Shown here: in pieces, positions 1 through 9,500 of the stretch
Numbering within the stretch: position 1 is the first letter of the stretch
How the letters are laid out: each line of letters begins with the position of its first letter
Assembly (NCBI GenBank): GCA_947499595.1
Contig: CANMOY010000006.1
Span: 145,275 to 209,274, forward strand
Reading direction: 5' to 3'
Origin: an uncultured Mesonia sp.
GTDB taxonomy: Bacteria > Bacteroidota > Bacteroidia > Flavobacteriales > Flavobacteriaceae
DNA length: 64,000 nucleotides
Program-made: the position numbers and the translations under genes
The notes under the pieces: generated by a model
Databases searched by the model: none
The model's input: only the letters and a program-made list of their open reading frames with translations
What the model was told of the DNA's origin: nothing

Positions 1-1475
1 ACCTATTAATTCCATTGCAAATTGGAGCGCGTGATATGGCTTCCGGTTTTATGAATATGGTTTCATATTGGTTATTCTTTATATCATGTGCTATCATGAT
101 TAGTTCTTTATTCGTAGAATCGGGACCAGCATCAGCTGGGTGGACTATCTATCCTCCATTGAGTGCTTTACCAGAGGCTATTCCTGGTTCTGGTTTAGGA
201 ATGACGCTTTGGTTAATATCTATGGCAATCTTTATTGCGCAATCGCTAATTGGTTCATTGAATTATATCGTTACTGTACTTAACTTAAGAACAAAAGGTA
301 TGTCTATGACACGTCTTCCGCTTACAATTTGGGCTTTGTTTGTAACGGCTATTATTGGTGTGGTTTCTTTCCCTGTTTTATTAAGTGCCGCGCTAATGCT
401 TATCATGGATAGGAGTTTTGGTACATCCTTCTTCCTTAGTGACATTTATATTAAAGGAGAAGTTTTAGCACACCAAGGTGGTTCACCTGTACTTTTTGAG
501 CACTTATTTTGGTTCCTAGGGCACCCAGAAGTATACATTGTTATTCTTCCAGCAATGGGTCTGGTTTCTGAAATCATGGCAACAAATTCAAGAAAGCCTA
601 TATTTGGTTACCGGGCGATGATTGCTTCTATATTGGCCATTGCCTTTTTATCTACAATCGTTTGGGGTCACCATATGTTCGTATCAGGAATGAATCCTTT
701 CTTAGGTTCTGTGTTTACTTTTACAACTCTTTTAATTGCGATTCCTTCTGCGGTGAAAGCTTTTAACTGGATCACTACCTTATGGAAGGGTAACCTACAG
801 CTTAATCCGGCGATGCTATTCTCAATTGGATTTGTTTCTACATTCATAACAGGAGGATTAACCGGAATTATTTTAGGAGATAGCACTTTAGATATTAACG
901 TTCACGATACTTATTTTGTTATAGCACACTTCCACTTGGTGATGGGTATCTCGGCAGTGTACGGTTTGTTAGCCGGTGTGTACCACTGGTTCCCAAAAAT
1001 GTACGGTAGAATGATGAACAAAAATTTAGGGTATGTGCATTTCTGGATTACTGCTGTTGGAGCATACGGAGTTTTCTTCCCTATGCATTTTATCGGTCTA
1101 GCCGGACTTCCTAGAAGGTACTACACCAATACAGCGTTTCCTTATTTTGATGATTTAGCCGATGTAAATGTACTAATCACATTGTTTGCTATTTTAACCG
1201 CATTAGCGCAATTGATTTTTGTGTATAACTTTATCGTTTCTATATTTTATGGAAGGAAAGCTACGCAGAACCCTTGGAATGCGACCACGTTAGAATGGAC
1301 TACTCCGGTAGAGCATATCCATGGTAACTGGCCGGGTGAAATACCAAGTGTTTACCGTTGGTCGTATGACTATAGTAAAATGAATAAGGAAGAAACAGAC
1401 TATGTAATTCCTGGGCAAGATTTTGTGCCACAGCACATACCACTTCAGCCTAATGAAGATGAATTAAGTCATTGA
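1..1475 (+). CDS. ctaD: Cytochrome c oxidase subunit I, 5' end cut off
   Basis: Catalytic subunit of an aa3-type haem-copper oxidase in the inner membrane; it reduces oxygen and pumps protons. The reading frame is already open at base 3, so the start lies outside the window. The family signatures are present: HPEVY (codons from 522), carrying the Cu-B histidine and the cross-linked tyrosine; the Cu-B pair WGHH near 669; and HDTYFVIAHFH near 903, giving the haem a3 and haem a histidines. Many hydrophobic helices follow the expected order and the tail is hydrophilic. Subunit II is probably just upstream, outside the window (inferred). The subunit III and IV genes are 17 kb away at 18529-20520, so this oxidase is encoded in split loci. 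A hairpin terminator follows directly. Confidence 0.97.
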   Translation, partial: LLIPLQIGARDMASGFMNMVSYWLFFISCAIMISSLFVESGPASAGWTIYPPLSALPEAIPGSGLGMTLWLISMAIFIAQSLIGSLNYIVTVLNLRTKGMSMTRLPLTIWALFVTAIIGVVSFPVLLSAALMLIMDRSFGTSFFLSDIYIKGEVLAHQGGSPVLFEHLFWFLGHPEVYIVILPAMGLVSEIMATNSRKPIFGYRAMIASILAIAFLSTIVWGHHMFVSGMNPFLGSVFTFTTLLIAIPSAVKAFNWITTLWKGNLQLNPAMLFSIGFVSTFITGGLTGIILGDSTLDINVHDTYFVIAHFHLVMGISAVYGLLAGVYHWFPKMYGRMMNKNLGYVHFWITAVGAYGVFFPMHFIGLAGLPRRYYTNTAFPYFDDLADVNVLITLFAILTALAQLIFVYNFIVSIFYGRKATQNPWNATTLEWTTPVEHIHGNWPGEIPSVYRWSYDYSKMNKEETDYVIPGQDFVPQHIPLQPNEDELSH

Positions 1476-1495
1476 TACTTCTTTTAATAAATCAC

Positions 1496-1527
1496 AAAAG
1501 CCTTTTCAAGATTTGAAAAGGCTTTTT
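1496..1527 (+). terminator. Terminator after oxidase subunit I
   Basis: A 14-base-pair stem (AAAAGCCTTTTCAA with its complement) and a 3-base loop, running into a T tract. It closes the oxidase transcript just before ruvB. Confidence 0.85.
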
Positions 1528-1530
1528 GTT

Positions 1531-1538
1531 TATCTTTG
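1531..1538 (+). promoter_or_regulatory. -7 box of ruvB (TATCTTTG)
   Basis: Exact match to the Bacteroidota -7 consensus TAnnTTTG. Only five bases separate it from the ruvB ATG at 1544, so the transcript may be nearly leaderless. A TTG at 1513-1515 is closer than the ideal -33 spacing. Confidence 0.6.
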
Positions 1539-1543
1539 TTTTT

Positions 1544-2566
1544 ATGAATGAGCATTTAGATCCAACCGGAGAGGGGTTCTCTCCAGCCGAGCATGATATA
1601 GAGAAAGCCTTAAGGCCTTTATCTTTCAATGATTTTGCAGGTCAAGAAAAGGTCTTGGAAAATTTAGCCATTTTTGTTCAAGCCGCCAACCTACGCGATG
1701 AAGCTTTAGATCATACACTGTTTCACGGGCCTCCAGGTTTAGGTAAAACCACGCTAGCTCATATCTTAGCCAATGAACTCGGAGCGGGTATCAAAATCAC
1801 CTCTGGTCCCGTACTGGACAAACCTGGTGATTTGGCTGGATTATTAACCAATTTAGAGCCACGAGATGTTTTATTTATAGATGAAATACATCGCCTGAGT
1901 CCGGTTATAGAAGAATACCTCTACTCTGCCATGGAAGACTTTAAGATAGATATCATGATTGAAAGCGGACCCAACGCACGTAGTGTGCAGATAGAATTAA
2001 ATCCTTTCACTCTTGTTGGAGCCACTACTCGTTCTGGTTTATTAACCGCACCCATGCGTGCCAGGTTTGGTATTTCAAGTAGATTACAATATTATAATAC
2101 AGAGCTCTTGGCCACCATTATAGAAAGAAGCGCTAGTATTTTGCGAGTTCCAATTAGAACTCAAGCGGCTATAGAAATTGCAAGCCGCAGTAGAGGAACA
2201 CCTCGTATAGCCAACGCCCTATTGAGAAGGGTTAGAGATTTTGCACAAATAAAAGGAACAGGTCAAATCGATTTAGCTATTGCTCAATATGGTTTAGAAG
2301 CACTCAATGTTGATGCTAATGGACTTGATGAAATGGACAATAAAATATTAACCACCATTATTCACAAGTTTAAAGGTGGCCCTGTGGGGATTACCACTTT
2401 GGCTACGGCAGTGAGCGAAAGTGCAGAAACTATTGAAGAAGTCTATGAACCTTTCTTAATCCAGCAAGGTTTTATTGTTAGAACCCCGCGCGGGCGAGAA
2501 GTAACCGAGGCTGCTTACAGGCATTTGGGTATTTCTAGGCCTAATTCGCAAGCAGGGTTATTTTAA
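1544..2566 (+). CDS. ruvB: Holliday junction branch-migration helicase RuvB
   Basis: AAA+ motor (340 aa) that drives branch migration of Holliday junctions together with RuvA. Walker [10 protein letters not shown] is at residues 62-70 and Walker B DEIH at 113-116. The ATTRSGLL segment after strand 4 and the C-terminal winged-helix domain with [10 protein letters not shown] and TPRGREVT are present. The length is normal for the family. I chose ATG 1544 over the in-frame TTG at 1526 because the latter lies upstream of the promoter -7 box and would add only hydrophobic residues foreign to the family. Its partner ruvA is 3.4 kb downstream, separated by queG and maeB. queG starts 9 bases after the stop, so the two are probably cotranscribed. 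Confidence 0.97.
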   Translation: MNEHLDPTGEGFSPAEHDIEKALRPLSFNDFAGQEKVLENLAIFVQAANLRDEALDHTLFHGPPGLGKTTLAHILANELGAGIKITSGPVLDKPGDLAGLLTNLEPRDVLFIDEIHRLSPVIEEYLYSAMEDFKIDIMIESGPNARSVQIELNPFTLVGATTRSGLLTAPMRARFGISSRLQYYNTELLATIIERSASILRVPIRTQAAIEIASRSRGTPRIANALLRRVRDFAQIKGTGQIDLAIAQYGLEALNVDANGLDEMDNKILTTIIHKFKGGPVGITTLATAVSESAETIEEVYEPFLIQQGFIVRTPRGREVTEAAYRHLGISRPNSQAGLF

Positions 2567-2575
2567 TGATTTAAC

Positions 2576-3505
2576 ATGAGCACTACCCTTCCTTATAAAA
2601 AACTTATTAAACTCGAAGCAGACCGGCTTGGGTTCATTTCTTGTGGTGTGAGCAAAGCAGACTTTCTTGAAGAAGAAGCTCCTCGTTTAGAGAAATGGCT
2701 AAAAGAGGGTAAAAATGGACAGATGGGCTATATGGAGAATCATTTTGATAAACGGCTTGATCCTCGATTGCTTGTTCCTGGGGCAAAAAGTGTAATATCT
2801 TTACTTTATAATTATTACCCTTCCGTAAATCAGAGAGATGATACCTACAAAATTAGCAAATATGCCTATGGTCGAGATTATCATTTCGTGATTAAAGATA
2901 AACTAAAAAGCTTATTTGAATATATAAAAAATGAGATCGGAGCCGTTGAGGGACGTGTTTTTGTTGATTCTGCACCAGTTCTAGATAAAGCTTGGGCTGC
3001 TAGAAGCGGATTGGGATGGATTGGTAAAAACAGTAATTTATTGGCCAAAAAAACAGGCTCATTCTTCTTTATTGCAGAATTAATTTTAGACTTAGAATTA
3101 GAACCCGATACTCCCGTAACAGATCACTGTGGTAGCTGTACGGCCTGTATTGATGCTTGCCCAACAGAAGCAATTCATGAACCTTATCGCGTAGATGGTA
3201 GTAAATGTATATCTTATTTTACCATTGAGCTAAAAGAGGAAATACCACAATCAGAAAAAGGTAAATTTGATGACTGGATGTTTGGTTGCGACATTTGTCA
3301 AGATGTTTGTCCTTGGAACCGATTTTCAAAACCCCATAATGAACCACTTTTTGATCCACACCCCGATTTGCTGACTTATACAAAATCTGATTGGGAAGAG
3401 ATTACACAAGAAACTTTTGGTAAGATTTTTCAGAAATCGGCCGTTAAACGGACTAAATTTGGGGGTCTTCAGCGTAATATCTCGTTTTTAAAAAACCAAT
3501 CTTAG
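2576..3505 (+). CDS. queG: Epoxyqueuosine reductase QueG
   Basis: Cobalamin-dependent iron-sulfur enzyme that reduces epoxyqueuosine to queuosine in the wobble position of tRNAs with GUN anticodons. The 309-aa protein has two 4Fe-4S cysteine sets, [12 protein letters not shown] (codons from about 3130) and [11 protein letters not shown] (from about 3290). The family segment [23 protein letters not shown] provides the conserved aspartate thought to act as general acid. It is shorter than the roughly 380-aa versions that carry a C-terminal HEAT-like domain, so that domain is missing, as in many short family members. It probably shares the ruvB transcript. The motifs leave little doubt about the assignment. 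Confidence 0.95.
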   Translation: MSTTLPYKKLIKLEADRLGFISCGVSKADFLEEEAPRLEKWLKEGKNGQMGYMENHFDKRLDPRLLVPGAKSVISLLYNYYPSVNQRDDTYKISKYAYGRDYHFVIKDKLKSLFEYIKNEIGAVEGRVFVDSAPVLDKAWAARSGLGWIGKNSNLLAKKTGSFFFIAELILDLELEPDTPVTDHCGSCTACIDACPTEAIHEPYRVDGSKCISYFTIELKEEIPQSEKGKFDDWMFGCDICQDVCPWNRFSKPHNEPLFDPHPDLLTYTKSDWEEITQETFGKIFQKSAVKRTKFGGLQRNISFLKNQS

Positions 3506-3525
3506 CAAATCAAAAAACTTATGTT

Positions 3526-3533
3526 TACATTTG
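3526..3533 (+). promoter_or_regulatory. -7 box of maeB (TACATTTG)
   Basis: Exact TAnnTTTG match 23 bases before ATG 3557. Its position rules out the in-frame ATG at 3521 as the translated start of transcripts from this promoter. Confidence 0.6.
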
Positions 3534-3556
3534 TAGGTTCGCTAAACGAAATACAA

Positions 3557-5863
3557 ATGAGTATACAAAACGAAAGAAAAAGACGAGAAGCTTTAGTTTA
3601 TCACGCCAAACCCAAACCTGGAAAAATAGAGGTTGTGCCAACAAAAAAATACGCGACGCAGCGTGATTTAGCATTGGCTTATTCTCCTGGAGTTGCCGCT
3701 CCTTGTTTAGAGATAGAAAAAGATAAAAACAACAGCTACAAGTATACATCAAAAGGTAATTTGGTTGCAGTTATATCAAATGGTACTGCCGTTTTGGGTT
3801 TAGGAGATATCGGGCCAGAGGCCTCTAAACCCGTAATGGAAGGGAAGGGCTTGTTGTTTAAGATTTTTGCAGATATAGATGTTTTTGATATAGAAGTTGA
3901 TACCAAAAATGTAGATGAGTTTATACAAACGGTTAAGAATATTGCACCGACTTTTGGTGGAATAAACCTAGAGGATATAAAAGCACCAGAAGCATTTGAA
4001 ATTGAAAGACGCTTAAAAGAGGAGTTAGATATACCCGTAATGCATGATGATCAGCACGGTACGGCTATTATATCGGCTGCCGCACTTTTAAATGCAGTTG
4101 AGCTGGCAGAAAAGAAAATAGAAGATGTAAAAATTGTAGTGAGTGGTGCAGGAGCCGCTGCAGTTTCTTGTACTAGGCTTTATAAAGCTTTTGGGGCCCA
4201 GCCAGATAACATTGTTATGTTAGATAGCAAAGGGGTAATCCGTAAAGACCGAGAGAATTTAAGTGCCGAAAAGGAGGAGTTTGCAACCAGCCGCAAAATT
4301 GATACTCTTGAAGAGGCGATGCAAAATGCAGATGTTTTTGTGGGCTTATCTATTGCCGATATTGTAACGCCAGAAATGCTTCTAAGCATGGCTAAGAATC
4401 CTATTGTTTTTGCTATGGCTAACCCCAACCCAGAAATTGACTACGATTTAGCGGTAAGTACAAGAAAAGATTTGATTATGGCAACTGGGCGCAGCGATCA
4501 TCCTAACCAAGTAAATAATGTACTTGGTTTTCCGTTTATTTTTAGAGGAGCATTAGATGTTCGGGCAACAAAAATTAATGAAGCTATGAAAATGGCTGCT
4601 GTTAGGGCCTTAGCAGAGCTAGCTAAAGAAAATGTTCCAGAGCAAGTCAATATTGCCTACGGAGAGACCAAATTAGGCTTTGGTAGAGAATACATCATAC
4701 CTAAGCCCTTTGACTCTAGATTACTTACCAAAATACCCCCAGCTGTTGCAAAGGCGGCCATGGAAAGTGGCGTTGCTAAAGAGCCCATAGAGGATTGGCA
4801 ACGCTATGAAGATGAGCTTTATGAGCGTATGGGGGGTGATAATAAAATTACCCGTTTGCTTTTAAACAGAGCTAAATTAAATCCTAAACGTGTTGTTTAC
4901 GCCGAAGCAGATCATTTGGATGTATTAAAAGCAGCTCAAATAGGTCACGATGAAGGCTTATGTAAACCCATTTTATTAGGAAGAAAAGATGTGATTCTTG
5001 AGTTGATGCAGGAACTGGAGTTTGAAAAAACAGATGCTGTTGAGATTATAGATCCTAAGTCTGATGAATGCAAAGATCAAGTAAATGCGTATGCCGAAGT
5101 GTTTTGGAATGCCAGAAAGCGAAATGGAATTACCTTGTATGAGGCGCAAAAATTGATGCGTGAGCGAAATTATTACGCCAGTATGATGGTAAATGAGGGA
5201 GATGCAGACGCTTTATTGTCTGGTTACTCAAGAGCCTATCCAACCGTAGTGAAACCAATTTTAGATTTGATAGGAATGGATAAAGGGGTTACTCGAATTG
5301 CAGCAACCAATTTGATGAATACTACCCGTGGTCCGTTGTTTATTAGTGATACCTCAATTAATATAGAGCCCGATTCTGAAGATTTGGCTAAAATTGCTTA
5401 TATGACTAGTCGAATCGTGAAAATGTTTGGTATGGAACCTATTATGGCCATGGTTTCTTATGCAAATTTCGGGTCCTCCAAACATGATAAAGCAAAGAAA
5501 ATAAAACGTGCAGTAGAGATTTTACACGACAAAATGCCAGATTTGATTGTAGATGGCGAATTGCAAGTAGATTTTGCTTTAAATCGACGCATGTTAGAAA
5601 GTAAATTCCCGTTTTCAAAATTAGCGGGTAGAAAGGTGAATACGCTTATTTTTCCGAACCTTGATGCGGCCAATTCTAATTACAAATTGATAAAAGAATT
5701 GAATCAAACCGATTCTATTGGTCCTATTTTAATGGGATTAAAAAAACCTGCACACGTACTGCAATTAGGAGCTAGTGTAGAAGAAATGGTTAACATGACT
5801 GCCGTTGCAGTTGTAGATGCACAAGAAAAAGAAAAACGAGCTCACACAGGAATACCGCATTAA
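3557..5863 (+). CDS. maeB: NADP-type malic enzyme fused to a phosphotransacetylase-like domain
   Basis: Oxidative decarboxylation of malate to pyruvate, feeding NADPH and gluconeogenic or anaplerotic flux. The 768-aa protein has the large MaeB layout: malic enzyme N-terminal domain (about residues 15-150, with SPGVAAPC), NAD(P)-binding domain (about 160-410, with DDQHGTAII and the glycine-rich VVSGAGAAAVS), then a phosphotransacetylase-like domain (about 430-765). In characterised MaeB proteins the last domain is regulatory, often sensing acetyl-CoA; here that role is inferred. I chose ATG 3557 because the -7 box lies upstream of it and MSIQNERKRREALVYH matches the family start. It is a single gene with its own promoter and a terminator behind it. 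Confidence 0.95.
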   Translation: MSIQNERKRREALVYHAKPKPGKIEVVPTKKYATQRDLALAYSPGVAAPCLEIEKDKNNSYKYTSKGNLVAVISNGTAVLGLGDIGPEASKPVMEGKGLLFKIFADIDVFDIEVDTKNVDEFIQTVKNIAPTFGGINLEDIKAPEAFEIERRLKEELDIPVMHDDQHGTAIISAAALLNAVELAEKKIEDVKIVVSGAGAAAVSCTRLYKAFGAQPDNIVMLDSKGVIRKDRENLSAEKEEFATSRKIDTLEEAMQNADVFVGLSIADIVTPEMLLSMAKNPIVFAMANPNPEIDYDLAVSTRKDLIMATGRSDHPNQVNNVLGFPFIFRGALDVRATKINEAMKMAAVRALAELAKENVPEQVNIAYGETKLGFGREYIIPKPFDSRLLTKIPPAVAKAAMESGVAKEPIEDWQRYEDELYERMGGDNKITRLLLNRAKLNPKRVVYAEADHLDVLKAAQIGHDEGLCKPILLGRKDVILELMQELEFEKTDAVEIIDPKSDECKDQVNAYAEVFWNARKRNGITLYEAQKLMRERNYYASMMVNEGDADALLSGYSRAYPTVVKPILDLIGMDKGVTRIAATNLMNTTRGPLFISDTSINIEPDSEDLAKIAYMTSRIVKMFGMEPIMAMVSYANFGSSKHDKAKKIKRAVEILHDKMPDLIVDGELQVDFALNRRMLESKFPFSKLAGRKVNTLIFPNLDAANSNYKLIKELNQTDSIGPILMGLKKPAHVLQLGASVEEMVNMTAVAVVDAQEKEKRAHTGIPH

Positions 5864-5872
5864 AATACAGGT

Positions 5873-5903
5873 AAAAAGCAGGTGTGTTAAACCTGCTTTT
5901 TAC
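5873..5903 (+). terminator. Terminator after maeB
   Basis: Perfect 11-base-pair stem AAAAAGCAGGT/ACCTGCTTTTT with a 7-base loop, followed by T-rich sequence. Confidence 0.85.
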
Positions 5904-5926
5904 TTTTTGTATCCTAATTAATTTGC

Positions 5927-5934
5927 TACATTTG
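5927..5934 (+). promoter_or_regulatory. -7 box of ruvA-sprA (TACATTTG)
   Basis: Exact TAnnTTTG match with a TTG at 5907-5909 (17-base spacer), 25 bases before the ruvA ATG. No terminator lies between ruvA and sprA, so this is the likely promoter for sprA too. Confidence 0.6.
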
Positions 5935-5959
5935 GAGCTTTAACGCTTTATTAACGTTT

Positions 5960-6541
5960 ATGATTGCTTATTTAAAAGGTAGATTAGCCGAAAAGTCACC
6001 TACTCATGTGGTAATTGACTGCCAAGGTGTTGGTTATTTTTTACATATTTCTTTACATACCTACGAGCAACTTCCGCTTGACGAGAACGTAAAAATTTAT
6101 ACCTATTTACAAGTTCGAGAAGATGCGCATACTTTATTCGGGTTTATGCAGGTGCAAGAGCGTGAGATTTTCAAAAAACTCATATCAGTGTCGGGTATAG
6201 GCGCAAGTACAGCAAGAACCATGCTCTCTTCTTTATCTCCACAAGAAGTTGTTGAAGCTATAACCCAAGAAGATGTTGATGTGATTAAAAGTGTAAAAGG
6301 GATAGGAACCAAAACAGCGCAAAGGGTAATTATCGATTTAAAAGATAAACTAGGAGATCACCTTGAACATGCACAAATTTCAATGCCTCAGGGCAATAGT
6401 GCAAAGCAAGAAGCGTTATCTGCACTAGAAACTCTTGGGTATAGTGCAAAGCAATCTGAAAAAGTAGTGCAGCGCATTTTAAAAGAAACTCCAGAGTCAA
6501 CCGTTCAACAAATTATAAAGCTAGCTCTAAAAAACTTATAA
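5960..6541 (+). CDS. ruvA: Holliday junction DNA-binding subunit RuvA
   Basis: Tetrameric junction-binding subunit (193 aa) that loads RuvB. An N-terminal OB domain (residues 1-62, MIAYLKGRLAEKSPTHVVID) is followed by tandem helix-hairpin-helix motifs (LISVSGIGASTARTML and VKGIGTKTAQRVI, about 70-125). A flexible acidic linker leads to the small C-terminal domain that contacts RuvB (about 147-193, EALSALETLGYS). The length and domain order are typical. The gene is six bases upstream of sprA, a linkage I recall from other flavobacterial genomes. The function itself has nothing to do with gliding, so the link is transcriptional only. Confidence 0.97.
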   Translation: MIAYLKGRLAEKSPTHVVIDCQGVGYFLHISLHTYEQLPLDENVKIYTYLQVREDAHTLFGFMQVQEREIFKKLISVSGIGASTARTMLSSLSPQEVVEAITQEDVDVIKSVKGIGTKTAQRVIIDLKDKLGDHLEHAQISMPQGNSAKQEALSALETLGYSAKQSEKVVQRILKETPESTVQQIIKLALKNL

Positions 6542-6546
6542 AAATC

Positions 6547-9500
6547 TTGAATACAATTGCTCTAGGTAATAAAAGTAAGATTGTTGCTTTTCTGGTTTTA
6601 GGCTTGATTTTTAGCCCTAAGCTTTGGGCGCAACAAGATGCTGTGCAAGATAGCACCAAGACAGGACATCAAACGGGTAAGATAGATTTAAGTTACCCTA
6701 ATAGTATTGAACAAAAATATACTTATGACCCCATTTTAGACCGGTATATTTATACTGAAAAAACTGGAGAGGTGAATGTCAATTATCCATTGGTTTTAAC
6801 ACGTGAGCAATTTGAAAATTTGATTTTAAAAAATCAAATGAAAGAATATTTCAAGCAAAAATCTGATGCCCTAACTGGAAGAAGTGATGAGGCCAAAGAG
6901 GCACAAAAGAACTTGTTGCCCATCTTTTATGTAAATAATGATTTTTTTGAAAGCATTTTTGGGGGTAGTGAAATTGAAATTATCCCACAGGGTTCGGTTG
7001 AAGTAGATTTAGGAGTGCTATACACCAAACAAGATAATCCCTCATTATCGCCTAGAAATCGAAGTAGTTTTACCTTTGATTTTAATCAACGTATAAGCTT
7101 GAGTTTGCTGGGTAAAATAGGTAAGCGCCTCGAGATCAACGCTAATTATGATACACAATCTACTTTTGACTTCCAAAACCAAATCAAATTAGAGTACACT
7201 CCTACAGAAGATGATATAGTAAGAAAGATAGAGGTGGGTAATGTGAGTATGCCACTCACCAGCTCGCTAATGCAGGGTAGTCAAAGTCTATTTGGAGTAA
7301 AAACTCAATTACAATTTGGAAAAACTACAATAACAGGAGTTTTTTCTGAGCAAAACTCAGAACGACAGACTACAGAAATACAAGGCGGTGGAGCGGTAGA
7401 GAAATTTGAAAAATTCATACTCGATTATGATGAAAACAGGCATTTTTTCTTGGCGCAATATTTTAGAGAACATTACGATAAAGCGCTAGAGAATTATCCT
7501 TTTATAAATAGCAATGTGCAAATTACCCGAGTGCAATTATGGGTAACCAACCGAACAAACTCAACCCAAGCACTTACCGATGCCAGAAATATTGTTGCGA
7601 TTCAAGACTTGGGAGAGTCTAACCCTAGAAAAGTTGGAGTTTTATTAGATGCTAATGGCAATCCGAGCAATCCGCCGGCATTTTCAAACTTTATCAATGC
7701 TCCTGCCAGTGCATTTCCTAACAATAGTAATAACGACTTTAATCCGCTGGGTATTAATGGTCCACAACAGAGTTTGTTAACCGAGGCTATTCGCGATGTA
7801 GCGAGTGTAGATCAAGGTTTTGGAGCTGTTTCTTCTCAAGTAAGTGAGGGGACAGACTACGCCAAATTAGAAAATGCACGTCAATTACAGCCATCTGAAT
7901 ATACTTTACATCCACAATTGGGATATGTCTCTTTAAATCAGCGTATCAATAATGATGAGATGTTGGCTGTAGCTTTTCAATTTACAGTAAACGGTCAAGT
8001 TTATCAAGTGGGTGAATTTGCAAATGATGGGGTTCCAGCTACCCAAGGGCAAACCACGGGTACAGATCCTAACAACCAAAACCAAGTGGCAGTGAGTCAA
8101 AATTTAGTGGTTAAAATGCTTAAAAGTCCTATTACGAATGTGAACGAACCGGTTTGGGATTTAATGATGAAGAACATCTATAGTTTGGATGCTTTTCAAA
8201 TTGAAAAAGAAGATTTCAGATTTAATATACTTTATACAGATCCTCAACCCTTAAACTATATCAAAGGAGTGGCGAATGCCAATTTACCACCAGATGTAGA
8301 AGATAAAACCTTATTGCGTGTTTTTAATCTAGATAATTTAAACTTAAATAACGACCCTGTTCAAGACGGTGACGGATTTTTTGATTTTGTAAATGGTCTA
8401 ACCATTGATACACAAAACGGTCGGGTTATTTTTACTAGTGTAGAACCATTTGGTGAGTATCTTTTCAATAAACTTGATAATACCCCAAACGGAGGTCCAG
8501 AAGATTACGAAAATCCGCTAAGTTATAACGCCAATCAAAAGAAATATGTTTTTAGGAGTTTGTACACCACTACAAAAATTCAGGCAGAGCAAGAAGAAGC
8601 CGATAAGAATAAATTTCAATTAAAGGGTAGTTATAAGTCAAGTGGTCAAGGAGGGATCCCAATTGGTGCTTTTAACGTGCCTCAAGGCTCTGTGGTGGTT
8701 ACCGCAGGGGGAAGAACTTTGCAAGAGGGAGTAGACTATACGGTAGACTATCAATTAGGTAGAGTAAATATATTAGATGAAGCTTTATTGGCCTCAGATA
8801 CGCCGATTCAAGTTTCAACTGAAAATAATGCGTTATTTGGACAACAAACCAAGCGTTTTACCGGCTTAGATATACAACACGAATTCAATAAGAACTTTAT
8901 TATTGGAGCCACTTATTTAAACCTGAATGAGCGACCGCTAACTCAGAAAGCAAACTACAGTTATGAGCCTATAAACAATTCGATGTATGGCTTTAATTTA
9001 AACTACTCTACAGAGGTTCCTTTCTTTACGCGATTGGTGAATAAACTACCAAACATAGACACCGATGTGCCTTCTAATTTTTCTGTACGTGGTGAATTTG
9101 CTTATTTGCATCCTGGTAGTCCTAAGGGCGATAATTTTAATGGAGTCGCCACCAGTTATGTAGATGATTTCGAGGCTTCTCAAACTTCAATTTCAGTAAT
9201 GAGTCCTTTATCGTGGTTCTTGTCAAGTGCACCACTAGGCTTTGGAGGAGAGCGTAGCAATAACGATTTGGCTTCTACATACAAACGTGCTCACTTATCT
9301 TGGTACACCATAGATCCTATTTTTTATACAAATCAGCGTCCTTCAGGTATTAGCGATAATGATCTTTCTTCATATGCCACCAGACGCGTATTTATAGATG
9401 AAATTTTTCCCGATACCGATATTGTTCAGGGGCAAACTCAGGCTATTTATACTTTAGATTTAAACTTTAATCCGCAAGAGCGTGGCCAGTATAACTTTAA

